NCBI GenBank assembly: GCA_034401135.1
Contig: JAWZSP010000008.1
Location: 868,001 to 932,000, forward strand
Source of the DNA: Volutella citrinella
Lineage: Eukaryota; Ascomycota; Sordariomycetes; Hypocreales; Nectriaceae
Direction of reading: 5' to 3'
DNA: 64,000 nucleotides
Made by a program: the position numbers and the translations under genes. Positions 22,416 to 33,303 of the stretch are shown here, in pieces. Numbering within the stretch: position 1 is the stretch's first letter; each line of letters begins with the position of its first letter. The notes under the pieces are model-generated. The model was not told where the DNA came from and did not search any database. It worked only from the letters and a program-made list of their open reading frames with translations.

Positions 22416-23545
22416 ATGGCTGAATATCGACACTATGGCACTCCCGACCCCGAGTGGGTAGATGTAAGTCCTCACGCCTCCATGCGAGATGGCAGTGCTG
22501 ATTGGCGACAACGGAGCAGTTCCCCAACAACCTCCCGCCCGGCACAGAGAGGGTCCGCGGAATGACAAAGGCCCACGACCCCATCACGCCGGAGCCCGGG
22601 CTGCTCATTGAAGAGATGGACGTCAAGGTGCGTGACGACGTCCCCATTGTCATCCGATGGTACCGCCGGGAGTCGGACGCCGGCAAGGCCCTGCCTCTGC
22701 TCGTCTACATGCACGGCGGCGGCTACGTCCTCGGCGGCCTCGAGACAGACGACGCAAGCTGCCGCGCCATTGCGCGCGAGACCTCCATCGTCGTCATCAA
22801 CGTCGAGTACCGCCTCGCCCCCGAGCACAAGTTCCCCGTCGGCTTCGAGGACTGCTTTGACGTGGTCCGCTGGGTAAGGAACTCTCGAATTGCAAGCGTT
22901 GCCGTCGAATCCAATGAGCTGACCCATCGGGCGTCTAGGCCGCATCTGCTGAGGGCCAGCAGAAGCTCAACACCGACCTGACCAAGGGCTTTCTCCTGGG
23001 AGGAACGTCTGCGGGCGCAAACTTCACGGCCGGCATCTCCCACCTCGCCCGCGACGAGGGTCTCTCTCCGTCACTGACGGGCCTAATCTTCCTCGCCGGG
23101 AGCTTCTGCCACCCCGACGCCCGGCCGGAGCAGTACCGTGACCGGATACTCAGCGTCGATGAGGTCAACGACGCCCCAGGCCTCACCAGGAAGTCCATCG
23201 ATCACTTTGCCGGTACGTTGCCCACCATTTCCCTAGCCCTTTCGTCATGCTAACACGGCCACAGGGCTCTACGGCGCCCCTCCCACAGACAAGCGCCTGT
23301 CGCCTCTCCTCTTCGAATCCCACGCCAACATTGGCAAAAAGGCCTACTTCGCCATCTGCGGCTGGGATCCCCGCCGCGACGAGGCCATCCTGCTTGACCA
23401 GATCCTCAAGGAGTCCGGGCTGGTCACCAAAGCTCACATCTACCAGGGGCTTCCCCACGGCTTCTGGACAACGTGTCCCGGCCTCCCTGTATCAAAGAGG
23501 TGGCTAAAGGAGTTGATAGAGGGCATCTCCTGGATGCTCGAGTAA
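22416..23545 (+). CDS. alpha/beta hydrolase fold-3 (HSL family) esterase
   Basis: A carboxylic-ester hydrolase of the hormone-sensitive-lipase type. Exons are 22416-22463, 22520-22873, 22939-23212 and 23265-23545, giving 318 residues. The oxyanion-hole HGGG is at 81-84 (MHGGGYVLGG). The nucleophile is Ser158 in GGTSAG, the acid is Asp260 in CGWDPRRDE and the base is His290 in LPHGF. EYRLAPEH is also typical. The 3' splice site of intron 1 may be at 22516 or 22519, which changes one residue. There is no signal peptide, so it is probably cytosolic. Small-molecule esters or lactones are likely substrates, but none can be named. The gene ends 167 bp from the convergent RTG2-like gene. Confidence 0.87.
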
Positions 23546-23712
23546 CTTCGTTGGGCTTGTCGTCTTGATTGACGTGCACCGGCCCATGAGCTGACAAGTC
23601 AATTGACAAAGCGTGGGAAGCCAAGGCGGAGAAAAGTAGTACGGTTAATACCCAAAAATTCGTTCCCATCAATCTGATCTACAGCCCCTATTCCGTTGAA
23701 AATATCCAGGTT

Positions 23713-25735
23713 TTACATGTCACTGACGATAATCCCCTCCTCGACCACCTTGACCTTGACCTTCATGCCCCAGGGGTCCTCGTCCTTATCCCCGGCGACC
23801 CATCTCTTCTTCTTGCCAATCTTCTCGATATCCTTCTTGTTGTCCAGGATGGTCTGCTTGACGCCGTCGGCGCCGGGCTTGTTCTTCTGCACCGAGATGG
23901 TGAGCAGCAGGCCCTCCTTGTCCTTGTTGCGGCCCAGGTTGTAGGCCCACTGCGACGAGAAGACGACGCGGGGCTTGTCCTTGTCAATCTTGCCGCTGGG
24001 GTAGATGGCCGTGATGAGGGCGCCCACGCGGCCCAGGTAGCTGGCCCACCAGACCTCCTCGGGCGTGATGATCTTACGCAGCGAGTCGCGGAACGCCAGC
24101 TCTCGAGGCGGCAGCTCGCCACCGTACCGCGCCTCCAGCATCAGCGCCAGGCGGGCGCGGTCGTGGTGGGAGACGCCGTGCGTCGACGACATGAGGCCGA
24201 CGCTGGTGGAGTAGAGGGCGGTGGTCGAGGCCGTCTCCTTGGTCATAAACATGTGCACGTAGATGGCGTTGGCAAACGACTCAATGACGTGCATGCCAAA
24301 TTCGGCGGGGAACACCCTCTTGTGGTTCGCCGACACCGTGGGGATGGAGTACTTGAGGTAGTCCTGGATGGAGTGCCGCGAGCCGGGCGCAAAGTTGCGG
24401 GTGGCCACCTCGAGGGGGGCCTGCTGCCGGACCCTGTGGCTGAGCATGCGGAAGAGGAAGCCCTCGCGGACGCCGCCCTGGCAAAAGTGCGCCTCCTTGA
24501 TGCCGTGGGGGATGGCCTCGGCCAGCACGTTGACCAGGAAGGCCACGGCAGGGACCTGCGACCGCCGGCGGTCTGAGACGCGGAAGATGTCCTTGGCCAG
24601 GTGGGCCACCTTCTTGAGCGTCTCGGTGTCGGAGAACTGCTCGCGCTTGGCCGTGTAGCCGTTGATGATGGAGATGGGGTAGTGCTCGCCCTTGGTCTGG
24701 CTCAGGTACAGCAGCAGGTAGCCCCAGCCCCGGAAGCCGCCGCCCGAGAGGTAGATGTTGTAGCCGCCCTGGCGCTCGGCCTTCTCGACCATGTCCTCGG
24801 GGATCTGGAGGCGGCTGTAGGCGTCGCGGAAGTTGGAAATCATCTCGTCACGGAACTCGTTGACGGCGACCTCGGCCTCGTCCTTCTTCTTGCCGTCGCG
24901 CAGGTCGTGCAGCTTCTTGGTCAGCGCGGCGGCTCCGTAGGGGAAGCTGAAGCTGCCCTTGGGGCTGATCCTGATGTCGCCGCCCGTGCTGAGCATCCAG
25001 GTGATCTGGGTGCTGCCGCCGCCGAGGTCCATGACGAGGCCGTCCATGCTCGAGAAGCCGCTGGCGATGCCCAGCGCCCCGACCTCGCCCTCCTCCTCCT
25101 TGGGTAGCAGCTGGACGGTGAGGCCGGTCCGCTCCTTGACCGTCTTGAGGAACGGGCCCGAGTTGGTCGCTGCGCGCGTGGCCTCGGTGGCAATGATGTG
25201 GATGTTGACGGGGTCGACGGCAAAGTCCTTGCAGATCTCCATGAAGCGGCTCAGGACGCCACACACGTCGTCAATGACATCGTCTGGGATGGGTCTCTTC
25301 TTGCCGGTCTCGGGGTCGAACTGCGCGTCGTAGAGCGAGATGCCCGAGCGGTACTGAAGGACTGTGGGGAGAATTCGGGCTAGCCCTGGCGAGAGATCTG
25401 AGATGGAGAATCGGATGCCGTTGCTGAACAGATTCATTAGTTCGAGGTTCAAGTCCATTGGGCCTGCGTGGGATCGATCGCATTTACCTTCCCATGTCGA
25501 CGACGCCAATCAGCTTGTCGCCATGACCCAGCCACGGTGGATGGCCACCGCTCTGCGCATTGACGAGGCTGGACGACCGGTAAGGGACGTTCTGGAACGA
25601 CGGACCATTCATCATGGCGTGCGACATGCCCTGCTCGTGCGCGCCGCGGTAGAAGTCCTCGAAGTCGGCGCGGGGATCAACCTCCTCGAAATCGGAGAGC
25701 TGGTCCATGTTGCGCTGGGCCATTATGTGCTCCAT
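23713..25735 (-). CDS. RTG2-like Ppx/GppA phosphatase family protein
   Basis: A member of the exopolyphosphatase/guanosine pentaphosphate phosphatase family, closest in plan to yeast Rtg2, a cytosolic sensor of mitochondrial state in retrograde signalling. Exons are 25488-25735 and 23713-25423, giving 652 residues. The ATPase-like fold shows its phosphate loops at residues 80-86 (DMGSNGIRFS, spanning the intron) and in MDLGGGSTQITW, with TEATRAATN between them. The second half (about 330-600) is the HD-like region typical of fungal members. It is somewhat longer than the 588-residue yeast protein because of an N-terminal extension of about 75 residues. A second in-frame ATG is at 25723. Whether it acts as a sensor, a polyphosphatase or both is not decided by the sequence. 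Confidence 0.87.
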
Positions 25736-25772
25736 CTGTGTTGTTGCGCTGCTGCGCTGCTGTCTGTCACTA

Positions 25773-25795
25773 GGTCAGGGTCAGGGTCAGGGTCA
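25773..25795. repeat. GGTCAG hexamer array
   Basis: Nearly four direct copies of GGTCAG lie about 40-60 bp upstream of the RTG2-like ATG, followed by degenerate GTCAAT copies. It is probably a slippage-prone part of the leader or promoter. Confidence 0.85.
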
Positions 25796-25870
25796 ATGTC
25801 AATGGCAGCAGAATCGCCAATGTGATGTCAGTGGGTGGATCGACAAGATGGATAACAAGCGCGGGATTGG

Positions 25871-25895
25871 GAGCTGAGCTGAGCTGAGCTGAGCT
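25871..25895. repeat. GAGCT pentamer array
   Basis: Five perfect copies of GAGCT, 136-160 bp upstream of the RTG2-like start. The unit is nearly self-complementary with its neighbours (AGCT), so it could fold back. No function is implied. Confidence 0.85.
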
Positions 25896-26685
25896 GTGAC
25901 AGCTGCTTCGGGGAGCTGGTCGCGTGTCTTAAGTACAACCCCCATAAGCTCCCACCCACCCTCTGCGCCGACGCCACACACGAGTGACACGACGCAGACA
26001 GGCGTCACAGGCTGGCATGGGTTGGACGGATTGGAGGACATCGAAGCCAATGATGCGCCGCTTGCATGTGTTCGTGTCCCCGCAACGTAACCTAACCTTA
26101 ATTCCCGCGCCTTGCCAAGCTTGCCTTGCTCGCTCACTCAGCCTCCCTAGGTCCTTGGCATGCTGAAATAGAGCTTTGTCATGGGCGTCGGCGCTAGCAG
26201 AACTGGAAGCTGGAGAGGCTTCCGAGCTGACAAGAAAAACCACTACTGATTCCATCACCGATTCCATCACCTCCTCAGCAACCAGAGCAATGGAATTCCC
26301 TCCATTCCTTCCACTCCCCGATCGCTGCGCCACAGGGCGGCCCCGCACGAGGTCCCTTTGGTTAGTGCGATGACTTATCCATCACTCATCCAAGCACTGC
26401 GCACCAAAGTTTTAAGCTTAAGGGTCTCTGGTGCGATCTACAGGGTTGTCCATCTCTTGTGGTTAGGACGCTTCGTCATAAATCCAGAGGCCTCAGCTGC
26501 CATTGAGTCTGCCTCTGCACTACCTGACCCTATTTCATTATTACCGTTCCCGTCCCGGTCTCCGCCAGTATCGCCGATCTCGGGTGCGGTGGTCCAGTCC
26601 CCCGAATCTTCGCGGTCGCATCATCATCCCACCTTGCCCGTGTACCCATGGCCCTCATCCCCTTGGCCACTTGCCAATGAGTATA

Positions 26686-28688
26686 TTATGGTCCATAAAG
26701 CTCTTCCCTCTTCTCAACCGGAGCATCAATATGATTATTGAACTCGCTGCTCGTTTCGCGCAAGAAGATCGATGCTTCAAGTAATTAGCCGCAGCAAACC
26801 GTGAGGGATCGAAATCGACTGTTACCAATGGTTCCAAGGCCTATGAAAGCGGCGGCTGTTGCCCATACGTGTTGGAACCCTGGCACGTACGTGCTGAACA
26901 GGGCATCTAGTCCCGCTCGTTGGATATCAGGCGTCATGCCCGGTATCTCACCCAGGCTTGTTTCGTTTCCGCTGAGCAATGCTTGGATGACCCAGCCCGC
27001 TTGCTCTGGCGAAATTCCTGCTCTAATGACTGCTTCGCTGATCCTCGATCCAGCCTGTTGCGTCTCGCCGGCAAGAACAGCATTGTCTAGCCCCAAGCTG
27101 ATTAGTCCTCGAGTTCATCTGCTGGCGCAAGAGTCGTTGTCTCGTACATATTGCAACCCCAATGCTTCCCCCCAGAGACCGTATGCCGATAATGAGCCCG
27201 CTGGCCAGGGATATGAGATGCGGCGGTGTTGATAGCTGGGCCACAGTAACGAGCGTGATCAATGTCATGCCCAGACCCCAGCCGAGCAAGACTGGGTATC
27301 CCCAGACCTGCGTGCTGGAATTTTCGTCCGTGGTGGCCATGCAGGCAAAAAAGGCGACCACTATCGCGAACGACACCACAGTGACCCATCTCACCTTCTT
27401 GGTAACTGCGCAGAACAGTCCGGTCACGACCGAGGCCGGGATGGTCGCCATGAAGGCGACGCTGAAACGCACGGCTGCGAGGAGGGAATCGGACTCGTAC
27501 AGCAGTTCAACCTGCAAGGTGATTCAGTTGTATGCCTTGGTAAGCTTAGATGAGTGACGGCCACTTGCCTGGTAGGGGAAATAGACCGTCGCGGCGAAGA
27601 ATCCGAGGCCTTCGCAGAACACGGCCAGTAGGCAGATGGCAAAGTTGCGGTTCCCAACGAACAGGTCGTGGTGAAACATGCCATCGGCCTTGAACTTGAC
27701 CTCATACACGATGAGGCATATCCCCAGCGCCACGCCAACGGCAAACGTCGCAGAGGTGTGCGGATCTGACCACTCGTAAGGGTTCTGGGACCAAGACAGC
27801 CCCATGCAGACGAGCACAAGGCTGGTCGCTAGGAGAAAGTACCCGACCCAGTCCAGCTGAAGGAGCTTCTCCCGCGAGCCCATGGCTTCCTGGAGCGCAG
27901 TTGGCGGTGGCTGGTAAGCTACCGCGCAAATCACTGTGGCCGCGACAAAGAGGCCGGTCGAGATGTAGTAGTGGTTGCGGAACCCCTCGACATTCCCGTA
28001 TCTCCCAAAGGCCCCCGCCAGAATGAGGCCGACGATCAGGCCAACCGAGTTTGCAACCATGACGGCGGCCTGCGCGGATGCCCGCCACTTCCGGGGCAGG
28101 ATCTCGGACGGCACGGCGTGGAGGAGCGGCAGGGTGCCGAACTCGAGGCCCGTCACCACCATGCCGGCGAGGAACATGCCAAAGCTATCGGCTCGGGACG
28201 CGATGATGCAGCCCACAACGCCAATGACATTCGTGACCAGGAAGATCCACCTGCGCCCCCAGTAGTCGGCCGTCTGGGAGACGATGGGCGCGAGCACCAC
28301 GCTGGGGATCGTCAGACACGCCGTCGGCCAGACCACGTCGCCGGGGCGGTTGAAGTACGATGAAATGGAATAGCTGAGCTAAGCTCCTGGATTAGCGAAA
28401 ATACGGTGTCATGTTGGTGTCCCGAGGGCGGAAGAGCGGGGAACGGTCCAGCGTGCCTCGACCTACAAAGCCTGTGCCAACCAGGGCATATGTGCTGGAG
28501 AAGTAAATAAGGCAGACGGCGAACAGGGCCAGGAACGTCTTGGCATGGACACGGGGTTGGGGCTCGATCTGGCCTTCTCTGTCGCTCGTGTCTATCTGGG
28601 CTTCGCCTTTCTCGGCTGTTGCGGCTATTGGATCCGTGGTCGGATCATGGTGAATGCCCGGATCAGCCATTTCTTCTTCTTTCGCCAT
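26686..28688 (-). CDS. TRI12-type MFS transporter (toxin/siderophore-like efflux)
   Basis: A 14-segment MFS transporter of the TRI12 (trichothecene efflux pump) and siderophore transporter group. Exons are 28467-28688, 27569-28378, 27148-27511, 26826-27086 and 26686-26774, giving 581 residues. The N-terminus is acidic and polar, then FLALFAVCLIYFSSTYALVGTGF. SQTADYWGRRW is the loop after the second segment. GSIGVAIYNAV and the hydrophilic tail EFNNHIDAPVEK are characteristic of TRI12 proteins. The last exon was found by the GTAACA..TTGAAG intron and gives this expected tail. The second intron starts with GC (CAG/GCAAGT). No trichothecene or siderophore biosynthesis gene is adjacent, so the cargo is unknown. 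Confidence 0.85.
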
Positions 28689-29445
28689 CTCCCAGGGATA
28701 TGCGATCTGCTGGTGGACTTAATTACTAAAGACATTGCGACCAGGGTTGCTTCTTTATCTATACTGATGCAATCAGCCTGGTGGTAGAGATGGTTACTAT
28801 TCATGGTCGATTGAACACCGCTCATTTCAATCCGCCCAAGGCCGCGACGACTTTTGGGCTTACATGCCACCGGAAGCCGAGCCGGCATACGCCGCAGATG
28901 CAGATAACCGCCACAGCAGGCGTTGAGGAACATGTCAGTGGTCTGCCAGGCGATCGTGTTGAGGGTGGTGGTACAGGTTGGCCTTTATTGCTGATATGCC
29001 AGCCATTGGCACTCTGTTTAGATCGAGGTAGCACAGAGAGGGCCGCGCTTGATTATCGCAAGAGTTTTCTTTTTTCGTCTTGACCTCTGCCACATTAAGA
29101 TTGACCATCTGCTATAATCTGCCAATTGTGTAAGTGGGTGAACGTCTTACGCAACTCCCGCCAAGTGATGATGCACAATGAGGCGGACCGTCAGATTGCC
29201 ACAGAGGTGCCGAGCACACAGTCTGCAACCCTACAGCTCACCGGCATTAGTATCCAACCATGAGGAAGCGAACCAAGCCTGGCAGTTCGTCATGAGGTTC
29301 TCACCAATGTGGGTCATCAGAGTAGCTGAGGTGGGGTAGTGTCAATGGCTGTGAATATTATTATCCTCTCATGCAAGCGGGGATGTTCGAGACTCCCTCC
29401 ATCTTCGCACTCAGCAAGCTCAATTACTTACAGCTGCAGTCCGTA
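28689..29445. promoter_or_regulatory. divergent intergenic region
   Basis: About 760 bp between two divergent genes, the TRI12-type transporter and the homocysteine methyltransferase. It should hold both promoters. I saw no clear known site. An A-box/B-box-like pair near 29324-29392 was examined and does not fold as a tRNA. Confidence 0.4.
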
Positions 29446-30486
29446 ATGTCGCCCAAAATATTAATTCTAGACGGAGGCCTCGGCACCTCGCTCGAGTCCA
29501 AGTACTCCGTCTCCTTCTCCCGCGCCACCCCTCTCTGGTCCTCGGATCTGCTCGTCTCCAGCCCAAACACACTGCTCGCGTGCCAGAAAGACTTCACCAG
29601 CGTGCCCGTCGACATCCTCCTGACGGCCACGTACCAGATCTCGCTGGACGGCTTCGCATCGACCCGCTGCGATGAGTTCCCGGATGGCATCCCCCGCACC
29701 GCCATCCCGCGCTTCCTCCAAACGGCCGTCAACGTCGCCCAGGACGCTCTCAAGAGCGCGTCGCACGAGGGCGCAAAGGCGGCGCTGAGCTACGGGCCCT
29801 ACGGCGCATGCTTGATCCCCAGCCAGGAGTACAGCGGGCGATACGACGCCGCGCACGACTCGGCTGAGCATCTGGAGGCGTGGCATCGCGAGCGGCTGCA
29901 GCTTTTCGCAGAGGTGCCGGATATTGAGCAGCGCGCGGGCTTCGTGGCGCTCGAGACCGTCCCCCGTGTGGATGAGATCAAAGCCATGCGTCGTGCGCTC
30001 AGCTCTACTCCCGAGCTCTCAAAGCTGCCATATTGGGTATCATGCCTGTCTCCCGGTGACGACCTGGCGCTGCCGGATGGTAGCACCATTGACGCGGCCG
30101 TGGAGGCCATGCTGGATCCCACCGTCTCGTCCACGGCTCCTTGGGGTATCGGCATCAACTGTACCAAGGTCCACAAGCTCGACTCCCTGCTTTTGAGATT
30201 CGAAGCCACGGTCGCTCGCCTGGTTGATAGCGGCATCATCGCCACTTGGCCCAGTCTGGTTCTGTATCCTGATGGCACTAACGGCGAGGTCTACAACACT
30301 GCCACGCAGACGTGGGAAATCCCGGACGGTGCATCTAGTGAGGGCAAGGTCTCTTGGGAGGAGCAATTATCAGAGGTCGTCAAAGCCACGCAACAGCGCG
30401 CACACTGGCCTACAATCGTTGTGGGCGGATGCTGCAAGGCGGCGAGTGAGGACATCAAGAGGCTCAGGGACAAGCTTGTTGGTTAG
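29446..30486 (+). CDS. homocysteine S-methyltransferase
   Basis: Transfers a methyl group from S-adenosylmethionine or S-methylmethionine to homocysteine, making methionine (yeast Mht1/Sam4 type). Intronless from the ATG at 29446, 346 residues. An in-frame ATG at 29371 lies before the domain and is less likely. The Hcy-binding barrel begins ILILDGGLGTSLE. The zinc ligands are Cys239 in GINC and the pair Cys329-Cys330 in VGGCC. SYGPYGACL is the usual glycine-rich segment. The length fits the family. Cytosolic. Confidence 0.92.
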   Translation: MSPKILILDGGLGTSLESKYSVSFSRATPLWSSDLLVSSPNTLLACQKDFTSVPVDILLTATYQISLDGFASTRCDEFPDGIPRTAIPRFLQTAVNVAQDALKSASHEGAKAALSYGPYGACLIPSQEYSGRYDAAHDSAEHLEAWHRERLQLFAEVPDIEQRAGFVALETVPRVDEIKAMRRALSSTPELSKLPYWVSCLSPGDDLALPDGSTIDAAVEAMLDPTVSSTAPWGIGINCTKVHKLDSLLLRFEATVARLVDSGIIATWPSLVLYPDGTNGEVYNTATQTWEIPDGASSEGKVSWEEQLSEVVKATQQRAHWPTIVVGGCCKAASEDIKRLRDKLVG

Positions 30487-30812
30487 TAAAACCACAGGGC
30501 ATACGAAAGAAAAAATAGATGGTTCAACGAACATATCCCACCCGTTGATTCAATTCTGCTTTGTAGCCCTCGCCGGCAACCTGTAACTGTACCACAAATG
30601 ATGCTCTCATCCATTGTATATGCAGTGGACCAGGGCGCCTGTGCCCGTTTTAGTCAAAGTCACCACTGTCATGGAGACCAAATCTACTGCCCCGCCCCCG
30701 CTCTAGATTGCATGGCGAAATATTATGCGGCCAGCTATTTTATCGGCGACCTCATTCACAGCCTCATCCCTCCTCAGCTGTCCGGAAATCCTGACAAAGA
30801 CCCAGCATCGCC

Positions 30813-31737
30813 ATGGCCACCAAGGCATTCATCGTAACAGGCGCCAGCAGAGGGCTGGGCGCCGCCATCGTCCGGCACCTGCTGGAACAGTCGCACAGCG
30901 TTGTCGTCACAGCTCGCACACAGGAGCCCCTAGAAAGCCTGAAGCAGACGTACCCGGGTCGCGTCGAGGCTCTGGCCGGAGACATTACCGATCCTCAGGT
31001 TTGCTTACCCCGGTGCAGACACAGATGCTGTACTAAGCTGACAGCGTCCAGTTGCCTATCAAGCTGACTGAGCTCGCTGTATCTGCATTCGGTCGGCTCG
31101 ATGGCATCGTCATCAACCATGGCAGCCTGGAGCCGAAGCGGTTTGCCGACACCACAATTGACGAGTGGAAGAGCCTCTACGACGTCAACGTCTTCAGTGG
31201 CATTGCATTGGTACGACACAGTCCTGTCGAGTGTGTGGATGATGGGGAACGTACTTTACTGACGCGTTACTCCAGGCGCAAGCAGCACTCAATGAGCTGC
31301 GCAAGACAAAGGGATGCATCGTCTGGGTTTCATCAGGCGCTGCGACAGGCTCCTACGTCGCATGGAGCGCCTACGGCTCAGCGAAGGCAGTCTACAACTC
31401 GGTGTCGGCCCATGTTGCAGCCGAGGAAAAAGACATCACTAGTGTGGCGATTGCCCCAGGACGAGTCGACACCGAGATGCAGGGTGTACTTCGATCAGCT
31501 GGCAAAGACACCATGGACAAGGCGCAATACGAGAGCTTTACCGAAGCCTACGAAAAGGGCGACTTGCTCAAGCCTGAGCAACCTGGCAACGTCATTGCCA
31601 AGTTTGTCGCCAGCCCGCTCAAGTCGTTGAGTGGTCAGGTTTTCAAGTACGTGTATCACGATCTCACATCTACTAGCTACTAATCACCATGACTACACAG
31701 ATGGAACTCACCGGAGGTGTCGGCCTACCAAGAGTAG
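30813..31737 (+). CDS. short-chain dehydrogenase/reductase
   Basis: An NAD(P)-dependent oxidoreductase of the classical SDR type, resembling fungal and yeast Irc24/sepiapterin-reductase-like proteins. Exons are 30813-30998, 31052-31210, 31276-31646 and 31701-31737, giving 250 residues. Cofactor-binding TGASRGLG is at 9-16, the NHG motif is in GIVINHG, and the catalytic residues are Ser135, Tyr148 and Lys152 (YGSAK). PGRVDTEM follows. The last exon is only 37 nt and encodes the family's WNSPE tail. Cytosolic. Substrate unknown. Confidence 0.9.
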
Positions 31738-33303
31738 CGGCAGCGGCAGCGCAATGTCGAACCTATGCTTCAGGCAAATGTTAGCCTCTGATAAAATAGA
31801 GAATCAAGAAAGTAAATAGAAAACAATGATGCTGGTCAGTCGAAAGATGAAAAGCTCTTATTTTGCTCCACATGGAGGTTCAGTATTAGCATGGAATGTA
31901 AGTTTCTTCATCATAGCATCAAGGCGTATTCTCGCGAGAGACGACGATAGAAAATAGATATGAAAGAAAGAGGTGTCCTTACCATTGTCACAGGAGACCG
32001 AGAGCCATGTAGTTTTTGCGATGCGCAGAGCAACATCTTCGCATCGTTAGTCGCAGTTTGCAAATTGCATCAAGCAAAAACAGAGTCGGCCAGTGCGCTC
32101 AGGCTATCGAATTTCTCCGTCATAAGACATCGGTATTTGATAGTACCAGATAGCTAAAGACATCACGGCACTTTGGTCGCTCGCGGAACGAGGCGAGATG
32201 GGCGGGCGTGAGAGGGTGCTTACGGGTAGCAGCGAGTTCCTGTAATGCTTTTCACTCGAGTTAGCTGGAATGCACAAGCGAGCTATGCGGGTGAAAAAAA
32301 TGTAGACGAGAGTGTCAATCAGTTCTGTCTATTTGGCATAAGACGATGTCAATCAGCAGCGAGGCTTGTCGAACCTCCTTAGCCTGGGGCGACAACTTAT
32401 CTCTTCATGTGAGGTGGGATGGGCGTGCAGTGATGGGAGTTGAGGAGGTTTCTTACCTTGCGAGGAGAGCTCGAGTAGGTTGAGGGAACCACGGTCCGTT
32501 GCCGCGCCATCAAATGCGAGAAGCCGCTCGAAATCAGAGCGAATGACTCGGCAATTGGGTTGCGTGCGGTTCCAGACCGGGCGCCATTGCAGCGAAAGGA
32601 AGCGCGCTTTGTCGGCGGCTTCGCGATGTTGCTTGCGTTGCGTTGCCATGCATGTTGGAAAGAGAAAGAGAAAAACCAGAGGAGAAGGTTGATATTTAAA
32701 GGAAAAGAAAATTGCTTCGGGCCCCGCTGCTGGCCCGTGCGCGGTTGGTGCTGGGCCTGCGGGCTGGGTACGGTGCATTCTCAAGGAGCTAGCGTGTCGC
32801 CGTGCCTGTGCTTGCCTGTGGTAGGTGAGCTCGATGCGCTAGCATTGTGGTGTGGCGCGTGCGGGCTGGGTAAAATGGGGGCCTCTTCCGGTTTTCAGCC
32901 CCATGTGTGGTTGATCCCAGGATACAAAAGCGGCCAGCATGCCCATGCCCCACCACTCATCTTCATTCAAGGTCCATTGCCCATCAGCGCCCATCCGCCG
33001 CCCATCTTTGAAGCTTCCCGTCGTCGCGCAGTCTTTGCCGCTCTTGTGAACCGTCAAATCGCCCCCGTACGCCTCAAGTTGCGCCTGTCCGCCTTCTCAG
33101 CCCCTCTCTCGCCGCTTGTCTGCTGGCCTGCCTTGTTTCGTGGAATAAAAGCGCCAGCCTCCCGTGCGTCGACGCGCGCGCCGTTGTTACGTGCGCTGAA
33201 CGCAACTTCGCCTGGTCGTTGTTTGCGCCTGCGCCTGGACGCCCGCCATCTGCCCCGCTATTCCAAACACAAACGCTCACCGCGTTTCCTATCACATCTC
33301 GTC
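31738..33303. other. intergenic, possible unrecognised minus-strand gene
   Basis: About 1.6 kb between SDR and NC2-beta. No recognised gene lies here. A candidate first exon on the minus strand is listed separately. The long plus-strand open frame over 32560-33585 crosses the real NC2-beta start and has no family motif, so I regard it as chance. Confidence 0.45.
32459..32652 (-). CDS. possible first exon of an unrecognised small gene
   Basis: The minus strand reads from an ATG at 32652 as MATQRKQHREAADKARF.. for about 64 residues, then meets a strong donor, CAAG/GTAAGA, at about 32458. Further strong donors follow at about 32222 (GTAAGC, after a TTACAG acceptor with a GCTAAC branch site) and 31981 (GTAAGG). 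The reading looks basic and protein-like, but I do not recognise the family. I could not join the later exons into one convincing frame. The real gene, if any, would run to about 31.87 kb. Confidence 0.3.

Larger units (their letters stand above)
25736..26685. other. RTG2 upstream region with tandem repeats
   Basis: About 950 bp between the RTG2-like start and the end of the TRI12-type transporter. It carries two short tandem arrays, described separately. No gene is evident. Confidence 0.5.

Noticed and set aside
25874..25895. possible hairpin regulatory element from AGCT units
   Set aside because: It is explained by the simple GAGCT tandem array, with no distinct stem-loop beyond the repeat.
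29324..29392. tRNA-like A-box (TAGCTGAGGTGG) and B-box (GTTCGAGAC) pair
   Set aside because: No acceptor stem or anticodon arm can be formed around them, and the T-stem is incomplete.
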